NCBI RefSeq assembly: GCF_013393385.1
Contig: NZ_AP023239.1
Span: forward strand, 2,604,001 to 2,668,000
Source of the DNA: Paenibacillus sp. URB8-2
GTDB taxonomy: Bacteria > Bacillota > Bacilli > Paenibacillales > Paenibacillaceae
Length of the DNA stretch: 64,000 nt
Reading direction: 5' to 3'
The notes below the pieces were generated by a model that saw only the letters and a list, made by a program, of their open reading frames with translations, was not told the origin of the DNA and searched no databases. Positions within the stretch are counted from its first letter, which is position 1. Each line of letters opens with the position of its first letter. Below are positions 1 through 9,078 of the stretch, piece after piece. Position numbers and translations under genes: made by a program.

Positions 1-858
1 CAGCACGGTCTGGGCCGCGAAGTCCGGCTCGTTATTATATTCCTCGGCCAGAAGGGAAGCGTTGACGCCGGTCGGCATGCCGGAGGCGATGATCAGAGCC
101 TGGGCGGGAATGCCCTTGATGCCGAGCGCAAGCACGAGCAGAATGCCGATCGTAGGGGCGGCAAGCAGGCGCAGCAGAAGGCTCAGATATATATCGAGCC
201 GGGCAAGGCGAAGCGGATATTTGACGATTTGCGCCCCAAGCGTAAGCAGTGCGACGGCAACCATCGATTCCTGCGCATAGGTGAGCGGTTTGGACAGAAA
301 CAGGGGCAGCGGCACGGAGAAGGCATGAAACAATAATCCCAGCACCAGCGCATAAGGGACGGGCATTTTCAGAAATCCGATAATGACGACCCGGTAATTC
401 CCTTTAAGCTTGGCCCGTTGAATGGATATTACGCCATAGGTAAAAGTGAGCAAGCTTTGCAGCGCCATAATCAGCGACTGAAGCGAGGCGGCGAGGGAAT
501 CGCCGTGGAACGCCAGATCGTTGACCGGCATGCCGTAATTACCTGAATTATCCAGAAGTACGCTGTTCGTAAATGCAGCCTTCATGCTTGTTCTGTATTT
601 TAACGAACGTGTAAGCATAAAAGAAAGAATATAAAGGATACCTATGTACAGCGCATAGAAGCCGACCACCATGCCAAGGAGGGAAGCCGACATTTTCGAG
701 AGGTACATGCTCATAAACACGGCGGCGGGCGTTATGTAATAAAAGTTGATTTTGGCAAGCGTATACAAATCCAGCCGAAACAGCCGCTGCAGCAGCGATC
801 CGGCGCCAATCAGAATAAAAACAGGAAGCACAACCTGAAGTAAAATCTCACCTACCAC
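1..858 (-). CDS. AEC-family (auxin efflux carrier-like) permease, cut by window edge
   Basis: Membrane permease of the AEC/malonate-transporter family, which moves small organic acids or related solutes. The frame is open from a GTG at 858 down to base 1, giving 286 codons without a stop; the C-terminus lies outside the window. It reads as alternating hydrophobic helices and polar loops. Family-typical segments are visible: DNSGNYGMPV near residue 115 and SGMPTGVNASLLAEEY near the edge. Family members are about 300-320 residues, so only the last 20-30 are missing. The start is inferred: no upstream in-frame ATG exists and the ribosome site (AAAGAG) is weak. Substrate unknown. Confidence 0.85.
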   Translation of the reverse strand, partial: MVGEILLQVVLPVFILIGAGSLLQRLFRLDLYTLAKINFYYITPAAVFMSMYLSKMSASLLGMVVGFYALYIGILYILSFMLTRSLKYRTSMKAAFTNSVLLDNSGNYGMPVNDLAFHGDSLAASLQSLIMALQSLLTFTYGVISIQRAKLKGNYRVVIIGFLKMPVPYALVLGLLFHAFSVPLPLFLSKPLTYAQESMVAVALLTLGAQIVKYPLRLARLDIYLSLLLRLLAAPTIGILLVLALGIKGIPAQALIIASGMPTGVNASLLAEEYNNEPDFAAQTVL

Positions 859-1037
859 GGAATCAACTCTTTTCAATATAAAAGTATAAAGATATTTGGC
901 TATAAACGTACGGTCAAACGTAGCTATTATAGCACAATTTGACTTTTGGCAGAGAGGTATTGGTTATAAAACGAACCGGTTTCGTTAAAACTATTGGACA
1001 AACCTGGATATGTAAATCCGAAGAAAGGAGCCGGACT

Positions 1038-1274
1038 ATGAAAATAAGACAACTGGGACTTGCCGCGGTCTCCGGCGCGCTGCTGTTTGCCGCCTCCGGC
1101 TGTATGTATCACAACGAGGTGTCCATCGACCCCGCCTTTTCCGATTCATTCGATATATCGAGTATTTCAAATCCCGGAAGAGGGCTTGGAGAAGAGCGCG
1201 ATCCGCTGGCTCCGGTGTTGAAGGATGTATACTCGAAGTCCATTCCGGATGACGTATACTCGGACGGCCGTTAA
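1038..1274 (+). CDS. Small putative lipoprotein
   Basis: A 78-residue protein with a classic lipoprotein signal: basic MKIRQ, a hydrophobic stretch, then the lipobox AASGC at about residues 18-22, so the mature protein would be lipid-anchored at Cys22. The mature part is short, acidic and rich in Ser/Asp/Pro, with no recognised domain. The ATG at 1038 is chosen because AGGAG lies 7-8 bases upstream; a longer in-frame start at 939 would bury the signal peptide behind a 33-residue extension. Function unknown. It is divergent from the permease upstream. Confidence 0.7.
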   Translation: MKIRQLGLAAVSGALLFAASGCMYHNEVSIDPAFSDSFDISSISNPGRGLGEERDPLAPVLKDVYSKSIPDDVYSDGR

Positions 1275-1388
1275 CATCAAGCGGAACGCATAGCCGCTCT
1301 CTTCCCTTTCAGCTATACAGCCAAAACGATATTCAGTATAATAGTTTAATTGACAATATCGAGACTAAGAAGGGGAGAATCCACAAAA

Positions 1389-1832
1389 ATGGCGGCGGAG
1401 ATTGTGCGCGTTACAACAGAGGAGCAGCTGCAGCAGGGGCTGGATATCCGCAAAAAGGTATTTGTAGAAGAACAAAAGGTTCCTATGGAGGAAGAGATCG
1501 ACCGTTATGATGCGATTGGCCCGGATGCCTATCACCTGCTGATCGTTGACGACGGGGTTCCCGTTGCCACAGGAAGATTGACATATTACAGAGAGGGCAC
1601 TGCAAAAATGCAGCGGATCGCCGTGCTAAAGGAATACAGAGTCAAAGGCTACGGACGGGTGCTGCTGCTGGCGCTGGAAGAGCTGGCCCGGGAGCTCGGA
1701 CTTGAAACGTCCATCCTTGACGGACAGTGCCAGGCCGAATCGTTCTACCGCAAGCTCGGTTACGAGGTTATCTCCGAGAAGCCTTTCTATGATGCCGGGA
1801 TATTGCACGTACGGATGCAAAAAAAATTATAG
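1389..1832 (+). CDS. GNAT-family N-acetyltransferase
   Basis: A 147-residue single-domain GNAT enzyme, predicted to transfer an acetyl group from acetyl-CoA to an unknown amine. The N-terminal part (RKKVFVEEQKVPMEEEID) resembles ElaA/YjcF-like GNATs. The acetyl-CoA segment is RIAVLKEYRVKGYGRVLL at about residues 77-94 (the Q/RxxGxG/A loop). The C-terminal FYRKLGYEV is the usual GNAT ending. The ATG at 1389 follows AAGGGGAGAAT at suitable spacing; an upstream in-frame ATG at 1350 adds 13 unconserved residues. Substrate cannot be told. Confidence 0.85.
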   Translation: MAAEIVRVTTEEQLQQGLDIRKKVFVEEQKVPMEEEIDRYDAIGPDAYHLLIVDDGVPVATGRLTYYREGTAKMQRIAVLKEYRVKGYGRVLLLALEELARELGLETSILDGQCQAESFYRKLGYEVISEKPFYDAGILHVRMQKKL

Positions 1833-1913
1833 GTCCGCATAACCGGCCCGACAGCCGGACAATCTAAGTGGTGCCTTGTTTTTGGCAAATTTGAGTGTAA
1901 GGAGATTGTCCAG

Positions 1914-2150
1914 ATGGTGAACGGAGGACGGGAACGTTTTGTGGCGGTTCAAAAGAACGGTGACGGAGATTTGACCTCGTTTCAGACTTCAACGGGCCGT
2001 ATGCTGAGCTATGAGCAGGCGCTGCAGGAAATTCAGGCCGGAGCGATAGCCGGTGTCAATGTGTTCAAAGGCAAGGACGGAGCCCCCCATATTAGAGGGG
2101 ATGCCGACGGCGATCCGACCAACAATCTAGATCAGCTTCCGCTGTTTTAA
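1914..2150 (+). CDS. DUF3892-type small protein
   Basis: A 78-residue soluble protein resembling the DUF3892 family: short proteins with a beta-rich core that contain a KNGDGDL-type turn and end in an Asp/Asn-rich tail (residues 55-75, GDADGDPTNNLDQLP). The start is fixed by AAGGAG eight to nine bases upstream of ATG 1914. It stands alone, with a strong intrinsic terminator just downstream. Function of the family is not known; assignment is by recollection of the sequence pattern. Confidence 0.7.
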   Translation: MVNGGRERFVAVQKNGDGDLTSFQTSTGRMLSYEQALQEIQAGAIAGVNVFKGKDGAPHIRGDADGDPTNNLDQLPLF

Positions 2151-2167
2151 GCGCAGCGCAATTGCAC

Positions 2168-2213
2168 GGGACTGTCCGCGCGGCCGCAATGGCCTTGGAC
2201 AGTCCCTTTTTAA
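2168..2213 (+). terminator. Intrinsic terminator after the DUF3892 gene
   Basis: Perfect 10-bp inverted repeat GGGACTGTCC (2168-2177) and GGACAGTCCC (2197-2206) with a GC-rich loop, followed by TTTTTAATTT. It also lies at the 3' end of the convergent MBL-fold gene. Confidence 0.9.
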
Positions 2214-2221
2214 TTTGTCTT

Positions 2222-2959
2222 TTATAGTCCGTAAATCACATGCTGCTCCAGAAAGTCCATTCCTGACGTCCGCCCGATGTAATCCGGCTTCTCGTCACCG
2301 TAATGCATCAAGGAAATTCTGCTGCGGATGTCCTCGGGAAGACTCTTCAGTTCATCCAGGGTCGTATGAACGACACCAGGCCCTTCCAGCTGGCAATCGT
2401 GATAAATTTTGCGGCAGCCGCGGATTCGAACAAGATCGGATAGAAGCTCAGGCTCAAACGTCATATCGGCGCTGTAAAATACATCCTCGTTCAGCAGCAG
2501 CGAATAGCTGTCTTTGCCGGGTATGTGGGGTGTTGCGATCAGAGAGACGCTAATTTCAGGCGAGAAGCGATAATTCGTATCCGGGCGCAGGGGACGGACA
2601 TGAAAGACATCGTCGAGCGAAGTCGTTTTGCCCTCCTGGTACAGCCCGCCCATCAGGGTGTGCTCCCATAAAGGCTCGACGAGCGCTTCAGCGAGCAAAA
2701 GAGTCATTTTACGGCCCGTTTTATGCCTCAGCGACAGTGCAAGCTCTTCCAGTCCGCCGACATGGTCGGCATGCAGATGCGTAATCAGTACGGCATCGAT
2801 CTCCTCGAAGGAACGCCCCAGCTCGTGCATGGCCAGCGGAGCGGTAATGCCGCAATCGATCATCAGGGTATAGCCGCTGCCCAGCAGCAGGGCGTTAGTG
2901 TTGAAATAGTTTTTCGCGAAGGCGCTGCCCGTTCCGAGCATTTGCAATTTGACTGTCAT
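2222..2959 (-). CDS. MBL-fold metallo-hydrolase (RNase Z/YhfI-like)
   Basis: A 245-residue metallo-beta-lactamase-fold hydrolase. The metal-binding signature [10 protein letters not shown] is at residues 60-69, preceded by IDCG (34-37). Further metal ligands are likely in SADMTFEP and the late LMHYGDEKP. The whole-length pattern MLGTGSAF...FNTNALL resembles the RNase Z/phosphodiesterase branch of the fold rather than glyoxalase II. The start ATG has GGGAGGT upstream on the minus strand. It probably acts in the cytoplasm on a phosphoester; substrate unknown. Confidence 0.85.
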   Translation of the reverse strand: MTVKLQMLGTGSAFAKNYFNTNALLLGSGYTLMIDCGITAPLAMHELGRSFEEIDAVLITHLHADHVGGLEELALSLRHKTGRKMTLLLAEALVEPLWEHTLMGGLYQEGKTTSLDDVFHVRPLRPDTNYRFSPEISVSLIATPHIPGKDSYSLLLNEDVFYSADMTFEPELLSDLVRIRGCRKIYHDCQLEGPGVVHTTLDELKSLPEDIRSRISLMHYGDEKPDYIGRTSGMDFLEQHVIYGL

Positions 2960-3226
2960 CTTCGAATACCTCCCGGGTTAGCCATCTGTTTTATAGTATC
3001 AGCCGTTTGTAAACGCATGATGAAGTTTTCAATTCCAAATAAAACAACTCGTTAAATCGGCTGTTTTACGCAGAATTCATGGCGTTCTCTCTCATTTTAA
3101 CCATATTAACCCATGAAAACCGCCGATAAGCGATCTTGATGAAAATTTTGCCTAGGCAGGCGCAACTTGCCCATACGGATGAAGTATATATTAACAGCAT
3201 GAATTAGTATGGAGGTACGAGCGGTG

Positions 3227-3784
3227 ATGAATAAGAGATGGAGAAAAGTGGCTGTATGCGTTTTGGCATTTTCCCTGATGGGAGGTTCGATGCTGTTTGC
3301 CGATTCCGTCTATCAAAAAGTGCGCGTATGGAGCAACGGCAAGGAATTATCCGACGGAGGGTATCTGATCGATGGAAAAACCTATATACCCGCTCGGGAA
3401 ATCGACGGGTTGGTGATTTGGAGCGACTCCGGCAAGGTGAAGATTCTTAAACCGAATGTGCACATATCCTTGTTCAAGGGCGATACCATTTTTGGGAACG
3501 TCAATGTGGGCAAACTGAAATTTAAAGCGCTGTGCCAGGTGGACAGTCTGACTGACGATATTGCAGGCGTCAAGATTTCGATTACCGATCCTTCCGGCAA
3601 CGTCAAGGACCTTGATTCCCGGGATTTGGACAGCGGGCAGAAGGACAACTTCTGGTTCTCGACGAAAGAAATCACGTACGATTTTAAGGAGAGTGGCAAA
3701 TACCGGTTTGGCTTTTACATGAAGGCGACTCGAAACGGTGACTATTCGCTCGTGTCCGAGAAGGTTATTACTGCGCTCGATTAA
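3227..3784 (+). CDS. Secreted protein with copper amine oxidase N-like domain
   Basis: A 185-residue exported protein. A signal peptide (KRWRKVAVCVLAFSLMGGSM, cleavage near FADS at about 25) is followed by a region like the copper-amine-oxidase N-terminal-like fold of Firmicutes (VRVWSNGKELSDGGYLIDGKTYIPAREI...VIW). This is a beta-rich surface module, not an enzyme. The second half (FGNVNVGKLKFKALCQV...) is predicted beta sandwich without a family I recognise. The start at 3227 fits the GGAGGT at 3211-3216; GTG 3224 is an alternative, and the ATG at 3209 overlaps the ribosome site. Confidence 0.7.
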   Translation: MNKRWRKVAVCVLAFSLMGGSMLFADSVYQKVRVWSNGKELSDGGYLIDGKTYIPAREIDGLVIWSDSGKVKILKPNVHISLFKGDTIFGNVNVGKLKFKALCQVDSLTDDIAGVKISITDPSGNVKDLDSRDLDSGQKDNFWFSTKEITYDFKESGKYRFGFYMKATRNGDYSLVSEKVITALD

Positions 3785-3877
3785 TGCTTTGCCCAGGTGC
3801 TTGTAAATTGACCTGGGCTTGTCTTACGTGTTACCATACCAAATGTAGGATAATTCAATTCAAAGCGAGGTATTTCA

Positions 3878-4237
3878 ATGAGCGATCACAAACATGAGCA
3901 TGGCGGAGAATGCTGCGGCGGACATAACCATGATCATTCGCATAGCCATGAACATGGCGACGCATGCGGCTGCGGGCACGACCATGAGCATGAGGAATTT
4001 GTGCTGACCTTGACGAACGAGCAGGGCGAAGATGTGGAAATGGTATTGGTGGAAACGTTCGACGTAGCCGACAAGCTCTATGCGCTGCTGCTGGAACGCG
4101 AGAACCCGGAAGCGGACGGCATCATTCTGCGCATGGAAGAAGAAGAAGAAGAGATGGTGCTTTACAATATCGAAGACGAAGCGGAATGGAATGCTGTGGA
4201 AGCGGCTTATAAAGAGCTTGTCGCCCAGCAAGGATAA
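3878..4237 (+). CDS. DUF1292 protein with His/Cys-rich N-terminus
   Basis: A 119-residue acidic protein. Residues 40-119 match the DUF1292 pattern (FVLTLTNEQGEDVEMVLVE..., acidic tract EEEEEEMVLYNIEDE), a family of small cytoplasmic proteins of unknown role. The N-terminal 39 residues are unusual: 12 His and 4 Cys in HDHSHSHEHGDACGC-type repeats, which suggests Zn, Ni or Cu binding. Typical DUF1292 proteins begin near the EFVLTLT segment. AGCGAGG precedes the ATG. A bidirectional terminator follows. Confidence 0.8.
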   Translation: MSDHKHEHGGECCGGHNHDHSHSHEHGDACGCGHDHEHEEFVLTLTNEQGEDVEMVLVETFDVADKLYALLLERENPEADGIILRMEEEEEEMVLYNIEDEAEWNAVEAAYKELVAQQG

Positions 4238-4290
4238 ATTCGGACAAGATATAGAAGAGGACCTGGAATATTCCCGGCGCCGACTCAAGA

Positions 4291-4327
4291 AAACCCGATA
4301 CCTTATGATCAGGTATCGGGTTTTTGT
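4291..4327. terminator. Bidirectional intrinsic terminator
   Basis: CCCGATACC (4294-4302) pairs with GGTATCGGG (4312-4320). A TTTTTGT run follows on the plus strand and an A-rich run precedes it, so it can serve both the DUF1292 gene and the convergent decarboxylase gene. Confidence 0.9.
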
Positions 4328-4391
4328 ATTGGCAATCCAGAAGAAACGGCTGCACCGTCTGCACTGAAGCTATAGCTTCCGAAGTATTATT

Positions 4392-5867
4392 TTAGAAAAT
4401 CGGGTCGGCTTCGACAATTACCTTAACATGAGTAAGAGTGCGGTCCTCAGGTCCCTTGACCGGAAGGCCGATCTCCACATGGTCGAGGATATAATGGATG
4501 TTATCCTGGGTAATAACTTCTCCGGGGAGCAATATCGGAATGCCCGGAGGGTAGACGTATATAAACTCCGCGATAATCCGGTCGGCTGATTCCTTGAACG
4601 GGACAAGCTCCGTGTCCGCATAGAAAGCATCGCGCGGCGTAAGCGCAAGCTGTGGTATCTCGGGAACCTGAACTTTGAGCTCATAGATGTCGCCTTTGCC
4701 GTAATGGATGGCAGAGAGCACCCGCAGCGCCGACAATAACTTATCTACCGTTTGCTGGGTATCTCCGGGCGTGATTAAGCAAAGAATGTTATACATGTCG
4801 CTCATTTCGACTTCGATATTATACTTCTCGCGCAGCCAGTTCTCCGCTTCCCAGCCCGTAATGCCCAAATGGCGCACGTGGATGCTTAGCTTGGTAGGGT
4901 CGTGGTCGAAGGTGGCTTCCGTGCCGAGAATCTCATTGCCGAAGCTGTACAGGCCTTCAAGTTCATTGACCGCTTCTCTGGCATATTTGGCCAGCTCAAT
5001 CGCTCTGGACGCCATGTCATGGCCATTCAGGGCAAGGTGGCGTCTCGCCGTGTCGAGAGAAGCCAGCAAAATGTAAGAAGTCGACGTCGTTGTCAGCATG
5101 CTCAGCATCGTCTGCACGCGCTGCGGGTTGATAAGGCCGGTGTCGGCGTTAACGTTGAGCACCGAGCTCTGGGTCATGGAGCCGCCGAGCTTATGAACGC
5201 TTGTGGCGGCCATATCCGCTCCGGCCTGCATCGCCGACATCGGCAGCTCCTCGTGGAAATGGATCAGCACGCCGTGGGCTTCATCTACAAGCACGGGAAC
5301 GCCGTAGCTGTGGGCCAGCTCAACAATCGAGCGCAGATCGGCGCATACCCCGAAATATGTCGGGTTGATGACTAGCACCCCTTTGGCATCCGGATGGCGC
5401 TGCAGGGCCCGATTGAGCGAACTGGTTGTAATGCCGTGATCAATGCCGAGGTTCTCGTCCTGTACGGGAGAGACGAAGATCGGCTTTGCTCCCGAGAAGA
5501 TAATGGCGGACATGACCGATTTGTGGACATTACGTGGTACGATAATCTTCTCCCCGGGAGAGCAGACCGACAGAATCATCGTCATGATGGCTCCGCTGGT
5601 GCCCTGAACGCTGAAAAAAGTATAGTCCGCTCCGAACGCTTCCGCCGCCAGGTTCTGTGCCTGGGCGATCACGCCTTTGGGCTGATGCAGGTCGTCAAGC
5701 GGCGCAATATTGATCAGATCTATGGAAAAGGCGTTGTCACCGATGAATTCCCTGAACTCGGGATCGGTTCCGGCACCTTTTTTATGACCGGGAATATGAA
5801 ATTGCACCGGATTTCCGGCAGCGTGCTTTTTTAGAGCCGTGAAGAGAGGGGTAAGCGATTGATCCAT
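4392..5867 (-). CDS. PLP-dependent Orn/Lys/Arg decarboxylase (group III-like, short form)
   Basis: A 491-residue fold-type I PLP enzyme of the Orn/Lys/Arg decarboxylase major domain, the SpeA/YaaO branch of Bacillus, which lacks the N-terminal response-regulator-like wing of enterobacterial enzymes. Motifs: IPGHKKG (25-31), cofactor Asp in VDEAHG (194-199), Schiff-base lysine in TSVHKLGGS (K226), and the C-terminal substrate region YPPGIP. It would decarboxylate arginine, lysine or ornithine to a polyamine precursor; which one cannot be read from sequence. The ATG at 5867 is preferred (GGGAG five bases upstream); a GTG at 5879 has a too-close ribosome site. Confidence 0.88.
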   Translation of the reverse strand: MDQSLTPLFTALKKHAAGNPVQFHIPGHKKGAGTDPEFREFIGDNAFSIDLINIAPLDDLHQPKGVIAQAQNLAAEAFGADYTFFSVQGTSGAIMTMILSVCSPGEKIIVPRNVHKSVMSAIIFSGAKPIFVSPVQDENLGIDHGITTSSLNRALQRHPDAKGVLVINPTYFGVCADLRSIVELAHSYGVPVLVDEAHGVLIHFHEELPMSAMQAGADMAATSVHKLGGSMTQSSVLNVNADTGLINPQRVQTMLSMLTTTSTSYILLASLDTARRHLALNGHDMASRAIELAKYAREAVNELEGLYSFGNEILGTEATFDHDPTKLSIHVRHLGITGWEAENWLREKYNIEVEMSDMYNILCLITPGDTQQTVDKLLSALRVLSAIHYGKGDIYELKVQVPEIPQLALTPRDAFYADTELVPFKESADRIIAEFIYVYPPGIPILLPGEVITQDNIHYILDHVEIGLPVKGPEDRTLTHVKVIVEADPIF

Positions 5868-5954
5868 TAATACTCCCACAACCTTTCTATAACTGAAGTC
5901 GCAAACAAAGAGAAGTATAACAAAACAATCATCATAATACTAGGATGTGATGTA

Positions 5955-7238
5955 ATGCCCGTAAATACGCAGCAGCGTACGCATATTAGTCTGGCATCGC
6001 CGTTCATAATTGAGATGTGGATCATCATTTTTTTGGTTGAATTCGTGAAAGGATCGCTGCTTGTCGCACTGCTTCCCGTCTATATGGAGAACGTTCTGGG
6101 GCTGTCCGTCACGGTGGTCGGCCTTGCCTTTGCGCTGCAATATCTGGGCGACAATCTGTTCCGTAGCCCTTCGGGCTGGATCATGGAGCGGATCGGGTAC
6201 CGCTGGACGATGACTGGAGCGCTGCTCATGATCGCGGTGGCCGTCGTCCTCATTATTTACGCCAAAGACGCGGTGTCGCTGTCGCTGGCCTGCCTGATCT
6301 TGGGGATCGGCACGTCCCCGCTCTGGCCCTGCGTCATGACAGGCGTGACCGAGTTGGCCGGCTCCACCAAGAGCGGCAGCAGCGGCGCGGCCATGGGCGC
6401 CGTGGAGATGGCTTCACTGGCCGGTACGGGCATCGGGCCGATCACGGTCAATTTCCTGATGGATCACGGCCACCAAAGCTACCGCGCGGTATTCTTCGTG
6501 CTGCTGGCCTTTGCCGCGGCCGTAGTCGCCGTCGCCCTGCTGCTGCCCGCACGGATCAGCCATGGTGTCCATGCCGCCACGCATGGCATCCAAGCGCCAG
6601 ACGCCGCCCGTCCGAAGCTGTCCCCTCTGGCGAGTCTGAGGCGCACGCTGCGCCAGGTTAAACAATCGCTGAAGGTCAGCCGTCTGCTGTACCCGGCTTT
6701 GTTCCTGCAGGCGTTCGCGATCGGGCTGATGACGCCGGTCGTCACTCTTTTTACCCGGACGGAGCTGCATTTATCGCCGACCCAGTTCAATCTCCTGCTG
6801 ATTGCCGGAGGCGGCATCACCGTGCTGGCCCTGATTCCGGCAGGCAAGCTGGTCGACCGGATCGGCACGGGGGCTTTTCTCAATACCGGCTTTCTGCTGG
6901 CTGCGATTTCGCTCGCCACTTTCGCGCATGTGCGCAGGCTTCCGTTTGTCTTTGTTGTCGTTGCCCTGGTCGGGATCAGCTATGCGTTTATCCTGCCTGC
7001 GTGGAACGCCTTCATTGCCAAGCAAGTGCCCAAGGGCGAGCGGGGAACGGTGTGGGGAATATTTCTCACTCTGCAGGGCTCAGGTATGGTGGCTGGACCC
7101 ATCGTATCCGGCAAGCTCTGGGACTCGGTCGGGCATGGCGTTCCCTTTGTAGCGAGCGCGAGCGTCATGGTGCTTCTGTTCGTCCTGCATTTGGCTATTG
7201 TGCACCGCACGAAACGGAAAGCCGGACACTCTCATTAG
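5955..7238 (+). CDS. MFS transporter
   Basis: A 427-residue major facilitator permease with about 12 hydrophobic segments in two halves. A cytoplasmic linker (about residues 205-240, rich in Arg/His/Pro) separates them. Drug/metabolite-efflux style motifs are visible: the loop after helix 2 (DNLFRSPSGWIMERIGYRW, motif A-like) and GKLVDRIGTGAF in the second half. The C-terminus is basic (HRTKRKAGHSH). It is transcribed divergently from the decarboxylase gene, the two starts being about 90 bp apart. Substrate cannot be assigned. Confidence 0.85.
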   Translation: MPVNTQQRTHISLASPFIIEMWIIIFLVEFVKGSLLVALLPVYMENVLGLSVTVVGLAFALQYLGDNLFRSPSGWIMERIGYRWTMTGALLMIAVAVVLIIYAKDAVSLSLACLILGIGTSPLWPCVMTGVTELAGSTKSGSSGAAMGAVEMASLAGTGIGPITVNFLMDHGHQSYRAVFFVLLAFAAAVVAVALLLPARISHGVHAATHGIQAPDAARPKLSPLASLRRTLRQVKQSLKVSRLLYPALFLQAFAIGLMTPVVTLFTRTELHLSPTQFNLLLIAGGGITVLALIPAGKLVDRIGTGAFLNTGFLLAAISLATFAHVRRLPFVFVVVALVGISYAFILPAWNAFIAKQVPKGERGTVWGIFLTLQGSGMVAGPIVSGKLWDSVGHGVPFVASASVMVLLFVLHLAIVHRTKRKAGHSH

Positions 7239-7285
7239 TATGCTCCGCAGCATGAAGACGTCCAGAAGGATTTGTGCATTTAATA

Positions 7286-7327
7286 AAAACCGCCCGCTCT
7301 CCAATTCTTCGGAGAGCGGGCGGTTTT
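7286..7327. terminator. Strong bidirectional terminator
   Basis: A 17-bp perfect inverted repeat: AAAACCGCCCGCTCTCC at 7286-7302 with GGAGAGCGGGCGGTTTT at 7311-7327, loop of 8. It serves the MFS gene and the convergent yktB-like gene. Confidence 0.92.
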
Positions 7328-7368
7328 GCCTTTTTGATTAGAAAGGCATCCCCAAAGGGGTCCTTCCT

Positions 7369-7992
7369 TTAGAACGACATCCGGTACAGCGGAAGTAGCG
7401 TCTCGAAGGTTTGTTCAATGACCTTAAGAAGCGCCGGACCGTCCTGAAGGACGGGATCGTCATTTGCGATCCGCAGTCCGCAGGTGACTTCCGCTTTCTT
7501 GACTTCCTTAAGACGGCGCATCAGCTCGGCGAACTGTTCTCCGCCCATGTCCGATTGCGGTGTTCCGTGCGGGTCCAGATGATCCGTGGACCAAAAAAAG
7601 TTTCCCGGCAGCCGTTCCCTGACCGCTGGAATGCTGCCGGAGAGCGCATCGGCAAAAATGATCTTGTTCGGACTCTCATAAATAATGGCGAACACGATAA
7701 AAAGATGGCTCTGAAACATTCCGGTCTGGAAATGGGGCAGGGCTTTGTAGCCTCGTTTGCCGGGCCCCCAGGCCACCCAAGTGTCATTTGGCGGGTGAAC
7801 CGTCCGGCGGGCGTGCTTGGCCACATGAGGGAACATCTCTTCCCCGCACAGGGCGGAAAGAAACGGGGCGACTTCGTCGCCGAGCGCCGTCAGCTTGGGG
7901 CGTACCCTGGATATGAGTGCGTCCATTCTGGGTTCGAGACCGTCGATGGTAAATACTTCGAAATCTTCTGCTGCAAATCCGTTAAACGTCAT
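7369..7992 (-). CDS. yktB: UPF0637/DUF1054 protein (YktB-like)
   Basis: A 207-residue soluble protein matching the YktB/UPF0637 family of Bacilli along its length (starts FNGFAAEDFEVFTIDGLEPRM; the middle contains HPPNDTWVAWG and GYKALPHFQ). The family has a compact alpha/beta fold and no established biochemical role. It is monocistronic, with the terminator directly downstream. Identification rests on recalled family sequence. Confidence 0.8.
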   Translation of the reverse strand: MTFNGFAAEDFEVFTIDGLEPRMDALISRVRPKLTALGDEVAPFLSALCGEEMFPHVAKHARRTVHPPNDTWVAWGPGKRGYKALPHFQTGMFQSHLFIVFAIIYESPNKIIFADALSGSIPAVRERLPGNFFWSTDHLDPHGTPQSDMGGEQFAELMRRLKEVKKAEVTCGLRIANDDPVLQDGPALLKVIEQTFETLLPLYRMSF

Positions 7993-8269
7993 ATTCTGTC
8001 ACCTCTAAGCGGAATGTCCCGATTTCGCCATACTGCGCGGCATTTATCCGCGGGAAAGGCGTTTGGAATGTTGTGGGAGCGGGTAAAAATAGTCAATAAA
8101 CCAAGTTCCCGCTACATAAACTGAAGTATAAAATAAGTGTAGGATGAACGCAAAAATCTTTATCGCGGCCGCTTGTGTTTCCCGGCGGCAGTCACGGCTT
8201 CCATAAGCACAAAAGACGCAAATGACAAAGTCGGTTTTGCTATCCGTAAGGCATAAAGGAGGGAGTGCC

Positions 8270-8866
8270 GTGAATAAGAACGACGAGGTGGAGTATTGCA
8301 ATTTGGAACTCCGGTTTGACCGGATGCATATTCAGAATTTGATCAAGGATTTGATCCAAGAAGGCTATTCCTTGTACTGGAGCGAGAGCGATAATCTTTT
8401 TGTCATATCGGTCCGTACAGGGCGCAAGCTTGTCAAGCTGCGTTTTCAGCGGATCAGAGAAGGCTACAAGCTGGTGGGCGATTACATGATACGCGACGCC
8501 CGTCTGGCGGAATGGATGGAGAAGCTGATTGGCGATATGCGCGGTCATGCCATTGTCAAACGTTTTCGCGACCGCCAGATCATCATCGAAAATATTTTGT
8601 TCGGCGAGGTCATCCGCCTTGTGGAAATATCCGGGTATCAGCAGAGGGTGCTCTACCAGAAAGGGCCTATGCTCTCGGATCAGGAGCTTACGATAATGTT
8701 CTATTCGACCCTGGGCGAAGAGCGCATCCGCGAGCGCAGAATAGAAGTCGATGAGGAGCTGGACCGGCTAGGCGGCGCTTTGGACCGCAAGGACGAGCAG
8801 CAAGTGAAGCTTTCCAAGGAAAAACTTTCGTTTCTGATGAGGGAATTAACTAAATTGGAATGGTAA
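8270..8866 (+). CDS. Conserved protein of unknown function upstream of gnd
   Basis: A 198-residue soluble protein without a recognised domain. The start is taken at GTG 8270 because AAGGAGGG (8256-8263) sits just upstream; the longer ATG at 8222 would overlap it. The sequence is rich in charged residues. It has a beta-rich first half (YSLYWSESDNLFVISVRTG) and a helical, Arg/Glu-rich end (ERIRERRIEVDEELDRLGG) with coiled-coil character. No signal peptide or membrane segment. It precedes gnd by about 200 bp, so joint transcription is uncertain. Confidence 0.65.
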   Translation: MNKNDEVEYCNLELRFDRMHIQNLIKDLIQEGYSLYWSESDNLFVISVRTGRKLVKLRFQRIREGYKLVGDYMIRDARLAEWMEKLIGDMRGHAIVKRFRDRQIIIENILFGEVIRLVEISGYQQRVLYQKGPMLSDQELTIMFYSTLGEERIRERRIEVDEELDRLGGALDRKDEQQVKLSKEKLSFLMRELTKLEW

Positions 8867-8934
8867 ATACAGCTAGTATTAAGCAAGAATTGGGCACCTC
8901 TGGAAAAGGGGTGTCTTCGATTTGCAAGGCAATT

Positions 8935-8944
8935 CCCCTAGGGG
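8935..8944. promoter_or_regulatory. 10-bp palindrome in the gnd upstream region
   Basis: CCCCTAGGGG is self-complementary and sits about 135 bp upstream of gnd in an otherwise AT-rich gap. It could be an operator half-site pair; no regulator is implied by sequence alone. Confidence 0.3.
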
Positions 8945-9078
8945 GTTCACTTCTGACGAAAAAAACGTTAGAATGGTTACATTGCGGGTCAAATTTCATC
9001 AAAGATGCATTTTGTCAATGAAATTGATCTCTTGATGCTTCAAACAAAATTTAAAGCATAAAAAGGGTGGAGGACCAG

